A stretch of DNA of 64,000 nt. Origin: Trichosphaerium sp. ATCC 40318 (Eukaryota; Discosea; Flabellinia; Trichosidae). This document shows, piece after piece, positions 11,651-22,800 of this stretch. The number at the start of each line of letters is the position of its first letter. The stretch's first letter is position 1. The position numbers and the translations under genes were made by a program. The stretch spans positions 62,001-126,000 of the forward strand of contig JALMLS010000329.1 of assembly GCA_038496445.1 (NCBI GenBank), given 5' to 3'. Under the pieces are notes generated by a model that was not told the DNA's origin, searched no databases, and was given only the letters and a program-made list of their open reading frames with translations.

Positions 11651-12578
11651 TTATTCGTGAGGATCTTTCCACCCATTTTTTTTCTTTCCTTTGTAGTAGT
11701 AATTATGATAACCGGCACCACAAGAGTTATCAGCATTTATGAGAAATACGCCAACGAATTCTTTAGTTATTGGCGATATACCATATATAAGATAACAGTA
11801 AGTATCGTCATCACAAAACTTAAAACACGTGAGTTTCTTCAAACCCCACATTTCTTTTTCAACAACTTCCTCCAAAGCTGTCAGCACTTGAGGGTTTTCC
11901 ACATACTCTGAGAATGATGTCAAGCTTATTTCTTCGAAATATGACCATTCTAGCGCGTCTTCTCCGATACAGTTAAACTCTAGCAACAGCTCCAACAACT
12001 TGTTGTTCTTCGCTGTTTTCTTTTGCTACTGCTAGATAAAATGGTGAAAACTTTGGCACACTTGGTTCATAGTAGAAAGGAAACTCGAAGGAGTCAAGAT
12101 GTTGTGCGAGAGACATAGCTATCTGTTGGTTAACGCATCTATCCTTCCAGCATTTTACATCACCTTCCAACATCAACTTCATCGTTTCATCTTCGCCACT
12201 GTGTTCGTCAACATCCTCGTCACTATCATAAACGTCTTTGGGACAATCCGCAATCGCAATCAAACCCATTGATTTGGATGTATGTATTGTGAGCGACTCG
12301 CAGAAATACTCCCATACTTCATTGTAATAACTGTAATTTAAAAGTTCCTCGATACTCTTAGGTTGTTTTACATTGACGGCTTGAGACTTGAACTTTTCGC
12401 GCCAATAAAACACTTTCGATTTCGTTAAAAGTTCAAAACGTTTAGATAGAACTAAATGCGTAAAGAGGGACGCCTTGTCTCTGTTATGGTCTAAAATGGC
12501 TATAATGATCTCTGGAGGAAGTGGATTGTTTGCACCGGTTGATAGACTTGTGTACTTCCTCTTAGTTGCTTTGTTCAT
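11651..12578 (-). pseudogene. F-box-like protein, disrupted by a frameshift near 11985
   Basis: The first 201 codons from ATG 12578 start with a basic leader, then LPPEIIIAILDHNRDKASLF, an F-box-like pattern, then an acidic segment (DSDEDVDEHSGEDE). The frame stops near 11973, while an overlapping frame continues from about 11990 to 11651 with EFNCIGEDALEWSYFEEI and CYLIYGISPITKEFVGVFL, which looks coding. No intron with valid ends bridges them, so a one-base frameshift is likely. It could be a young pseudogene, a sequencing error, or a shortened functional protein. I do not recognise the C-terminal domain. Confidence 0.5.
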
Positions 12579-12791
12579 TGGTGTGTTGATAATTTGTAAG
12601 GCAGCATTAAGTGCTGATTAACACGCGCTTCGTATCTTTTCAAGAATACTTAGAATTCGCTTACCTCACGTGCACGTGCCAACGGAAACGTCCAAGGATA
12701 TTTCAAATCATGTGAGGAGTAGAATTATAGTATTACCTTTTTATCTATTTATGTACAACTGTATACAAAAAAAAAATGGGAGAAATGGCTA

Positions 12792-14612
12792 TCATACAGA
12801 TTCTGTGCTTTCTTTGGTTTGTATCGTTTTTTTTTTAACAGCAATAGAAGTATTTGATGTACCACTGCGTTTTAATTTTCGAGGTTGGAAAGAGTAAACC
12901 TAAACACGTCAGGCCTTAACTGGTGGGCAAATAAAAAGCGCTGCAGTTATGTTATCTTACTTGTAGAATAGACAAGAGACTTTGAGCTGAGTAGCTTGCA
13001 CCAAATGCATAGATTGCTTTGACCAAGTCGAACGAAGGAGGTATCGTAAGAACAATAAGACTTATAATAAAAGCACCAAGAATGATTGAATTTGCTGTCA
13101 ATCGCCAAATAATCTACAAATAAATAAATCACATGACAAATCACGTGTACTTTAAAATTTGGCTTTATTTTTTGGATAAGATGCAAGCGTACGTTTCTTA
13201 AAATACCGTTTCCAACTCCATTCTTAAAACCTCCTGCACGTTTGAACACCTTTTACGTTTATTAAAAAAAACTGTAAACGAAAAGTCAACGTACTCTAAT
13301 TAAAATTACAACACCATACACCAATGTACCAAAGTTGACTAGGATACCAAGTACTTGCGGAAGTAACAGTACAGCCTTGGTTGGGTCTGAAATTATCGAA
13401 CGGAGTGTGGCAACCAATAATTCAAGTCCAATGAGAAAAGCACTCATTGCAATGAATGGAATAAGGAATTTTTTTGATTTTAGAAACAAGTGTATTTCGA
13501 GTCCTTTTGAAACAAGTGCTTCGTGCCTACCATGTATGTCAGCGAAAAGTGATACCGTAGTAATTTGCTGGTATGTAACGCACCAAAACATGGTTATCAT
13601 GATGTTGGTAATGGTTGAAAGAGGAAATGACAGGTAAAGTATAAAGTCATCGAACTCTGGACTGTAAAGCAAGTTCGCGCCCAAGAAATTGATGATGTAA
13701 ATAATCTTCACTGTAATGAAGATCGATGAGTTTAACAAACGTACTTGAAAAACAACAAGGGAGTACCTATATTCGCTATTATTTCAATAAATATCGCGAC
13801 CACAGCCAATGATAACGTGAATAATTGGTCTAGTTTGTAGAATTGATACAGCCTACGAAAAATGAGCTTGCGGTACTTTTTAAGGTTACTAGCGTACCTG
13901 AAGAAGCACAAACACAATGCCATCGTACAAAGCGCTGATACAATACATTGAACTAAAATAAAACCGACACTCGTAAAAAGTGCGTGACATTCATTGTGTG
14001 CTTCGAAATTTTAGTTCCCTACAATATTGACGCTTCGTACTTGGTGTAATTGTTACTGTCACGTTATTACTCAAGACACCTTTTCCATCAGCATCAGATA
14101 TTTCTACAATGGGCACACTGACTCTGTACAAGCTTCTCGCTATTAAAAAGTGAGAAATACGTAAAATCACGTGGGTTGTGTAGGAAAACAGGTATAAACA
14201 AAATAAAACTGAAAAAACATACCATAATTGAAATACATTTCACAGCCAATGTTACCAAAGAAAGGCGACCTTGAGTATATTATAGCGATTGCTCCTGCGT
14301 CCATAGCTCGGAGAATATTTTCTGTAGATACGTCCATCAACGGTAAATACACTACAGAGCCTAGGAAGTAGTTGTAGGCAAGAGTTTGTCAGAAAAAGGA
14401 GTTTGTTACAAAGTACCTCTAACTGGCCTATCAATCAAAGACAGCGACGCATTATTGATAGGTGAGAAGTCCAAAGAGTTTCCTCCGAATATTAAGGGTG
14501 TTGAATCAATAGTTATCACTTCTCCAAAAGATGTTGCATTCATGACTGCTATATTACCATACGCAATGGCAACAAGTGAAATGAAAAGGATGACAATTCG
14601 CGGAGCAAACAT
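12792..14612 (-). CDS. PA-like ectodomain seven-transmembrane protein, copy C
   Basis: Inverted paralogue of copies A and B with the same exon structure. Signal peptide from ATG 14610-14612 (VILFISLVAIAYG), PA-like domain (TIDSTPLIFGGNSLDF; SRSPFFGNIGCEMYF), seven membrane segments, and the loop GRHEALVSKGLEIHLFLKSK. The last exon starts VYSFQPRKLKRSGTS and ends KESTESV before TGA at 12792-12794. All exon joins hold phase and no internal stop is seen, so it looks functional. The 41-nt intron near 14000-14040 is almost identical to that of copies A and B although the gene is about 7 kb away and inverted. Confidence 0.75.
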
Positions 14613-15066
14613 TATCCCGTACTCTTTATAAAAAGATACCCCGACTAAAACTGTTTTTTTACAGCACTTAAGTTCTTCCTTGACGTGGATGCGTACTGTA
14701 AAGAACAAATCAATCAAGAAAAATGCGCTATGTAGTATTTTGTAGCCGGTGGACTTTTTGGGATTGTGTTTTCGTTCATTGTAACGTAGAGTGTGGTAAC
14801 ACCATCAAATTTTAGGAGCTTGTGATTGTGGTAGTAAACTAGTTTACAGGTGTAGTGCTCGGCTAGGAATGGCCACGTTTCAGGTTCAACAATGGTAGTG
14901 TATTTGTTGCCACTATATCATTGTATAAGATTTTGCGAAGACGAAAAACCCCTAACTAGGAGGAACTCTAAGAAACTACCAATTTTTTAAGGCAAAGTTC
15001 TTTCATTGACTTATTCGTATTGTACATGCGGAATTTTGTTTCCTTTGCAGCAGCAGAGAAACAAGA
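14613..15066. other. intergenic between PA-7TM copy C and the receptor kinase
   Basis: No gene recognised. Holds the 5' flank of copy C and the 3' flank of the kinase gene. Confidence 0.4.
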
Positions 15067-18000
15067 TTATTCGTCTTTAGTGTTTTTTGCTATTATCTTT
15101 ACTATCTCTTCAAAGTTTGGTCTTTCTGATGGATTATACATCCAACAAGCATCAGTAAGTTCAATAATCCATGAAGGTGTCCGTTCTGGCATTAAAGGGT
15201 GACTACCTTTATCACGAATAGCAACAGCTGTATGCAAAATATTTGTGGTAGTTGAATGTGGCTCAGTACCGGACTAAAAGGTTTCTTAGTATTCTGTCAT
15301 GGTAATGACATTAAAATATACGCCCAAGATAATCAATAAGTACAACATTATCTTTTTAGAATGGATGTAGGGTTAAAAAAAACGCGTTTATTTTTGGGTC
15401 CAAGAAAAAAAATTGAATTACTGTTTTGTCATTATAAAACCCTTGGTAGGTGTTCGGTTTCGTAGGGATTTTGCGTACCATAAGTTCAAAGCAAACACAA
15501 GAAAATGACCAAGCATCTGATTGCGTTGAGTACACCTTATCACCAAGAGATTCTGGAGCCATCCACCTGAACAAGAATTAGTTTTTTTACCAGGAATTGC
15601 TTTATTGTGTACCTTAGTGGTCCTGTATTCGCGTTTGTTTTCCCTCTATTTTGTTTAACTGTTCTCGAAAGACCAAAATCTGATATTTTAGGAACAGGAT
15701 TGTCAATACTTGACAATAAAATATTCCTACAAGCCAAATCCCTAAAGAGAAATAATTCAGACAATATTTCGACAATTTGTGTCTTTCTTAAATGTTAAAG
15801 CGCATAGTGTCGTACCTGTGAACAATCTTTTCCATATGAATATGAAGAACACCACGTGCAATACCTTTTATAATCTCAATGCAAGTGTCAATTGGCAACA
15901 GAGGTTTTTTGAACGCAATAGCATCAAGACTCCCTCCAGCGACAAATTCCATTACGATTGATATTGAGTCTTCCTTCATAATAACACCATACATTTGTAC
16001 TACATTGGGATGTGGTCTTAATAAATTCATAAGCCTAACTTCTCCCATAAACTCATTCAACGCTTCAGCTTTGATATGAAGTCCAGTTTTCACAGCAACA
16101 TCTATTGCTCTCCATTTTCTGTTTGTGAAAAAATACGTTAACACGTGACAATAGTGTACGATTAAAATATTGATGATAAAACATAGGAAGGCACAACGAG
16201 AAATAAAACAACAAGAAAGGAGTGGTACAAACTTTTTGAAAGTATTAAGCTTGAACATTGTAAAAGTATTGAGTTTGACTTACCCTTTATGTACCACACC
16301 ATAGTTACCTCTTCCAAGCTCTTTTTCTAATACTACCGCATCTTCAGGTATTTCGAGTTTCTCGAAATTATCCCCATGGTTTATCGTTTCAGCTGTACTA
16401 ATAAAAGAGCTAGATCCGCCAGTATACCTTGTAGTAACTATTTCGATAAGAAAATAAGTTAAGTTTCGCTGCTTAAATTATTTGCTTTGTGTACCTTGTA
16501 CAGTCGCGACTTTAGAACGTCTGAAAAAGAATATAATGAGCAATACAACAATAATAATTAATATTATCACTACAAAAACAGTCACAATGGTGACAATCAC
16601 TAAAAAAGTCAGCATCACGTGAAAATAGATCAAAAAACAAAAGGATTTGTTCCACAACTACAATGGCTTCTCATAGGACAGACTTGAGTTATTAGAGGGT
16701 TACATACGATCAGGACTGAAGGAAGACCCAGAAGGTGTGACGTTTGATGCAACAGTAGGTGCGAGGGTGGGTGTCACTTTTGGATTGAAAGTATTAGTAA
16801 AAGGCACACGAGATAAAGGTGGATTTTAACGTACAACTCCAGTCTTGTATTTGAACACCATTAGAAATGCTAGTGCCAATAACAAGAACAATCAACATAT
16901 CGGTATCAGAAAGAAAAATACCAGCCGAATGAGCTAATATGAAAAAAAAAATCAGGTCAACAATTTTAAACTGTGGTATTAACGTACTTCCATCTTGGGT
17001 GTTATCATTAGCGGGTAATGGTGAGTCACCCCCAGTAGGGAATAGGAAAGTTATATTTCCATCTCTATATAACACTGTTACTGGTTCACGTCCACGAGTA
17101 GATCCAACTGATATATAAGAAAATCCAATGCAAAACTGATCTCCTTTGTCGTTCTTCCAAAATGGCCCAAATCCATAAGCAGTACTAAAAGAGTATGGAA
17201 GATTTGATAGACGAATACGTGATTGGATTGTGAAACTATCTACATCCAGAAAGTAGATTTGTGCTATAAACAATTAAAAGAATAAGAAAGTGATACTGTT
17301 TGAAAATTCTTTACCTTTAGGCTCGTCAAGGTTGGCTGTTGAGTTAGTGGACTCTTGTACGGGTGTAGAAACAACTATAGAGTCAATTAATTAACTCAGG
17401 AATGGAATATTTAGTTTGATAATTGAGCACGTGCCAAATACAAGCGAGGTTTCATTGTTTTGAGAAAACGGGAATAAATGTGTTAGGAACTTGTTTTCGT
17501 CATCAACACCGTCTGTAATGCTGAACGGGGTATTAATCGCTCCAAGAGGATCTTCAAGATCAAGTGGCAATATTCGTGTCATAACACGTATGCCTTCAAC
17601 CCATGAAACCAGTACACGTTGGCCAGATAACATGGCAAGTTTAGGTGATTTCATGACAACAGTACTATTGAACTGTATTCTCTTTGTCACAACACCGTCT
17701 ACCATCTTTACCACATCCAGTGATAAATAATCAAAAGAAAGCCTTGAGATTATAAAGTCCTTTACAGGACCTGTATTGAGTACAGATAAATACTGTAAGC
17801 TAAGAATTTCACTACCATCAACATGTCTTCTAAGAAAATAATTAAAAATGAACTTTAGCTTGATTTCATTGTTTGGTGGCGTTGCACGCTATCAAAAGAT
17901 GTGCACGCAATACAGTACCTAGAGTTATTCGCAAACACTGGCTCAGATACCACTTCAGTCCCATTTGAGATGTGAAAAGTCACTGGTTCGAGTACCCCTT

Positions 18001-18495
18001 CATAGAGACTAAAAGACTCTCTGAGGCAAAAAATAGAGTCTTGAGTTATAAATCCGCAGTGATATAGTGGTGTGCCGAACACAAGCGAACAAATTGGTCC
18101 AGGTATGTGTGTACAAACGAATAAACTTGCACACCACTGTTGGACCAAAGGATATTCGCCATTCGCTTGCCACGCTCGTAATTGAGTGCAAACACGTCTA
18201 TTAGCTTCTCTATCCATTACGCTAATGTAAGATATTATAAATAAATCACCAGAACCGTTTTTTATTATCTGAGGGTGCGATGAGTCCGCTGTAACTAGTT
18301 TAGACAAAAAAAGAGTTAGCGTTAGGTACACAATTATAAATAGGATAAAAAGAGCTATTTATGCCCTTTGTTTAGTACTATGTAGAACGTACTCAAAAAG
18401 CCTGGGTCTTGAAAGAATTCCGTTGTTGAGCGAGGGTGTTGTGCATAAACCGTTGTGATTGCTATTAATGCATAAAACAGCACGTATACACCCAT
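15067..18495 (-). CDS. single-pass receptor kinase, tyrosine-kinase-like catalytic domain
   Basis: Multi-exon gene. The ATG at 18493-18495 starts a signal peptide ([16 protein letters not shown]); an intron beginning GTACGTTC joins it in phase to [11 protein letters not shown]. The ectodomain (18.3-16.8 kb) is a beta-rich, propeller-like region ([24 protein letters not shown]), then a Thr/Pro-rich stalk ([13 protein letters not shown]) and a membrane span of Val/Ile/Leu near 16600. The kinase domain shows the Gly loop [18 protein letters not shown] with the ATP-binding Lys, [11 protein letters not shown], the catalytic loop [26 protein letters not shown] and [20 protein letters not shown] and WMAPESL favour the tyrosine-kinase/TKL group over ordinary Ser/Thr kinases. 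Ligand and substrates are unknown. Stop at 15067-15069. Confidence 0.8.
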
Positions 18496-18798
18496 TTTGG
18501 CTTGTTTTGATAAATATTACTCGCTCTGAGCTGTATGGCTGCTTAATAGTTTTACTTTGCGTATAAGATCGTGGTGCTACGTCTCTGATCTTTTCTTTGT
18601 AGCTAGCAACTTGACGAGAACTTGGCTCTTTTTTGACAAAAACTAGCGTTGACGCACTTAATAGTTAATGAAAAACGTTAGTATTACGCTTCATGACACT
18701 GGTTTAGTCGATACAACTTTGGTAGTGTTTTCTATCACGTGATAGTCCAAAATAATACTTAACTACCAACCAACTACTTTGCAGAATTTCGCAGTGTT
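18496..18798. promoter_or_regulatory. divergent intergenic region, kinase / MDP-1
   Basis: Only 300 bases separate the start codons of the receptor kinase (minus) and the phosphatase (plus), so the region must hold both promoters. A CACGTG palindrome lies near 18735. No TATA-like or other element can be assigned with confidence. Confidence 0.35.
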
Positions 18799-19462
18799 AT
18801 GGCCTCAGCTACGCCCAAAAAGGGTAGCAAACAGAAGAAACCCGAGTTAGTTGTTTTTGATTGTGATAAAACTATATGGCCGTTTTACGTTCGATTCAGA
18901 GGTCCATTCGCTCCAAATGGTTCTTATATACGTATTTACGTGCTTCTTAAGCTGATTAGAAAATGGCAGCGCTGTAGATTGTAGAAACAACACTGTTGAC
19001 CTCTATCCTAACGTACGCGAAATATTTGAGTATACACAGGCGAAAGGGATGAAAATAGCGCTTGCCAGCCGTACACCAGACCCTGAAGCAGCTCAAAGTC
19101 TGATAAAGGCGTTAGATATATCCCGACATATTAATGTGCGTTTAACCACCGTTTTGGGGAACAGCAGTTGGCTGTTCGCTGAATACCTCTTTGCAACTTC
19201 TTTTTACTCGTTTCTATTGCTCAATACTCTGTAGTTCCATCAGTTATATCCTGGTACAAAAGTGAGTCATTTTAATGCGTTGAAGGAAGATAGTAATGTT
19301 GATTTTAAGAACATGTTATTCTTCGATGATGAAGCCAAGAATATACGTGAAGTATCAGATATGGGTGTGTTATGTGTTCACGTGCGTGGTGGTATGAGTT
19401 GGGATTATTTAAAAGAAGGATTAAACAAGTTTGCAAAGAGACAAGAGAAAGGGACTCATTGA
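18799..19462 (+). CDS. magnesium-dependent phosphatase 1 (MDP-1), HAD superfamily
   Basis: Three exons. Exon 1 from ATG 18799 holds LVVFDCDKTIWPFYV, the HAD motif I (DxDxT with nucleophile Asp), in the W-P-F context typical of MDP-1. Exon 2 contains VDLYPNVREIFEYTQAKG and ALASRT (motif II). Exon 3 contains YPGTKVSHFNAL and MLFFDDEAKNI (motif IV, DD) followed by GVLCVHVRGGM. In animals MDP-1 dephosphorylates sugar phosphates on damaged or glycated proteins; role here inferred. Introns join in phase (GTTCTT...TTAG near 18920; GTGCGT...GTAG at about 19136-19231). The ordinary stop is TGA at 19460-19462; the same frame continues open beyond it. Confidence 0.85.
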
Positions 19463-19720
19463 ACAAACAGCTTGCGAACATATTCTAAACAAGACAACAA
19501 TGGCAAAATACTAGATCCTATTGTCGTCTGGCTCTACAAACATAACAAACACAAGTTGGAGGACGCACCCCTTTGGCTTAACCGCTGGTCACGAGGCCTG
19601 ACTTTGTTTTATAAACTCAAAGAGGATTTACCTTGTGATGTTAGCTTGAAGGCAAAAAAAATTGTACAAAAACACCTATGTCAGAGTATACAATTGCTAT
19701 GGCAACAGCACCAAAAATAA
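19463..19720 (+). other. in-frame open extension after the MDP-1 stop
   Basis: Directly after the MDP-1 TGA, the same frame stays open for 85 codons with protein-like composition (LDPIVVWLYKHNKHKLED; WLNRWSRGLTLFYKLK). It has no ATG of its own near the start. It could be a readthrough tail, the last exon of an alternative transcript, the remains of a separate gene, or chance. No family recognised. Confidence 0.3.
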
Positions 19721-19825
19721 AACTGACATTAATCGCAGGATAGCACACTTTGCTTTTAAAAGCTAACTAAGTTTCTATTCTTTTTTGTTTGTTTGTTATT
19801 CTATTGTACATGAAATTTTTGATTT

Positions 19826-22800
19826 TTACATTTTTGGCTCACGTTCATGTGAAAGAATCCATAATTGCTGCTCAGATAGTATAGGTAGAGCATATAAAAA
19901 TGTCTTCAAAGGTTCAGTAAGCTTAAGCTTATAAGGTGGCTTCTGGTGTGCAGTTAACTTGACGATTGCTTCATATGTCAAACGCCATTTTTCGAAATTA
20001 ATTAAAGTCCTTTCGTCACGTTCAACCTCATCTGGGTTACCTTTAAAAAAATCATTAATAACTTAACTAGAATAGAATACAAGTATATGTTATAAAGCAA
20101 TAAGTATTTTACAAAAAAAAATAAAATCAAGGGTACCTTCATCGATAAAAGTCAAATCAGTCAAAAGAGTTCCCATATAAGGCATGATGACAGTAGGACT
20201 TGTTTTTATAGCATCTCTAAGAGCTTTAAATGAACTCACTGGATTAAGTAATTTTTGTATTTGAGCTAAACCCTCTAGTATCTTCTTTGGGATTTGTTCA
20301 AACGTCTAGAGAACACAGTCAACCCAAACAAAAAAAAAACAAAAAAAGTTCAAAAAAAAAAAACTAACCTGCTTCAACCTGGAAACAGGTCCCATGATAA
20401 GTCCTGCGTTGATACCCATCAACGTATGAAAGTTACCCATCTCACGTAGATGCATAGAGACACTTGCTAGTTTACATATAACTCTAACGCGATCTTTGAT
20501 CTTAGCTTGAAGAAGAACATTCGAAGCAACCCAGAAAGAAACCTTATTAGCTCTTTGAATAAGAGTAACAACATTCCTTGCACATTGCTTATTTGAATTC
20601 CAAGCTTGACCCAAAAGTTCATCGCTTGATATACGCTTATATGTACCAAACTCTAGTCTTGTAAGGTGTTTTGCTATTGCTTCATCGCTGTAGTTACTCA
20701 ACAACATCTGAGAAGGAGCAGTAACAATATCAAGCTAGATTTTAAAAAAAGTTTAGTAATTATGAAGCCTCCGTAGTTATACAATACCTCTAATTCCTTT
20801 TTAAAAGGCATAGGAATATTCCCACTAGATTTGGGTTTATTCGCTTTATTCAACTAGATATTTAAAATGAGCTCAATGCCAACAACAATAATTATTGTTC
20901 TTCTTCAAAAAAAAAAAAGTTCTCAACAACGTACACTTTTTGTCGTTTCTGATAGCATCATTCTACCCAATTTAGCGTGTTTTGGTTCTTTCAAGATAGA
21001 CACAAATGCCTCGAGTTCCTTTGTTACTTTTTCATCAAAGTCTACACCACGGATTTTCGTCCATTTCTTCAACACCTACAACTACTTTAGTACAACTTTT
21101 CTGAAAGAAAAATTTTTTAAACGACGTACTCTGCACACAGATACTTGAACAACGCTCTTCTCATGAGGTGTTAAAGCTCCTTTTGGTACATTAAATCTCT
21201 CAATAAGCTTCTTTATAAGAAGTATAGGTGTCGTAAAGGACGTAAAAGTCATCAAAAACGTAGTGACAAAATCGTCTTAAAAAAAAGGTTAGCAAAAAAG
21301 AAACATATAATACAACACGTGCCAGTTTGATTTCCGTCCGTTAAACGTATTATAAGATTATTAAGTGTTCCAGGGCGATATATTTTAAGTAAATTAGGAT
21401 CAACCTCTTTAGGTTCATCCCAAATAGAGACTTCCTCTTCAGCAGTGTAAACAACTTCAACGTCTTCTAAAAGAATACAAAAGTTAGCATGTAATTTTGT
21501 TCACGATCAAGGAATCTAATACCTGGAGCTACAGCATCTTGCATGACGTATATATAACTCAACGTCTCAAAATCATTCAGCATACGCTTCAAATAAGCTA
21601 CAAATGAAGTTGCAATAGCACCAATATGCAATAAAATGCTTTCAAGAACAGTACAATCTCCTTCATTTGACATACTTCTTGCGTCAATCCACAACTGAGA
21701 AGCAAGCTGGTAAAGCTTGTTCGTACTCTCTACAATACTATTAAGCCCCATCACGGTATTAAAAGTACTGTACCTGCAATACAATGACGCAGAGAATCCT
21801 GAACTGACAGTTTTTTTCGAATGTTTGCCAAAATGGAAGGATCAGCAGCCAAGACTTTACCTCGGTGAGGTGCTCGTTTAACTTTACCAAGAGCTTCATT
21901 CAAAGCCTTAGCTACAGCTGATTGATCGCTTATTCCACTACAACTTTCTTTGGTACAGTCAAGAACTCGTGTGAGTGTCAATTGTACATTAGATGTCGCC
22001 TTATTCAAACTTGTACGCTGCAACAAAACATAAGATTTTCAAGGGCTTCTAAGGTTTATCCAAAGTCTCTTACCTTTGCTTCAAACTCTGTATCTGTATT
22101 AGCTTTTGATATACCACTAGCAACATGAAGAAAACCTACAAGAGTCAGTAACCAAGTTGAAAAAAGAAAGAAGACAGGTGATGTTCAAAGGTCATACCTA
22201 AAACTGAGTTTGAAAACTGCCTAGCTGCAGTCTTAAGCTCTTGAACAGCTTGTCCTCTCCTCGCAATAACTTGTTTCTTCTTACGCCGAAACCTTGCTGT
22301 GAGCTTACCAATACCTCGTAATGAACCGATTTCTAGATCACTTGTACTCTTCTTACTTAATGGACGTCCTTTCATTGGAGGTAGTGGTGACACGTTAGGT
22401 CCTGTTGAAGATGATATGGTCTTCGAACGAGTGGCCGCTACAGGCGTAGGCGATAGACCCCCTGGTAGATCACCAACATTGCTCGTTCTTGATCTATAAA
22501 CTCTATCACTATTCGCAGGAGGAATTACTTCTTCAGGCTGTTCTTTAGGTTGTTCAGGTAAAGATAACGTTCGTGTTAACGTTCTTTTTCTGTTTGGTTT
22601 AGGTGATGCATTAGATATTGTAGCTGGAGCTGGTGCTGGTGCATTTGACACTTTGCGTAAGGAAGCGTTTGATTGTAGTCGAAGTAGATTAATCTAAGTA
22701 AATGTAAGCCAAACAAAGGTAATGGCAATTAGAATACATGATAGAAAATTAATTGTCATTTGTTTTGCAACAACAATAAAATACCCATTCAAATAAAAGG

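Noticed and set aside
19460-19462. TGA as a reassigned sense codon
   Set aside because: TGA ends other genes cleanly (e.g. PA-7TM copy C at 12792-12794 and the left LRR gene at 8873-8875), so a global reassignment is not supported.
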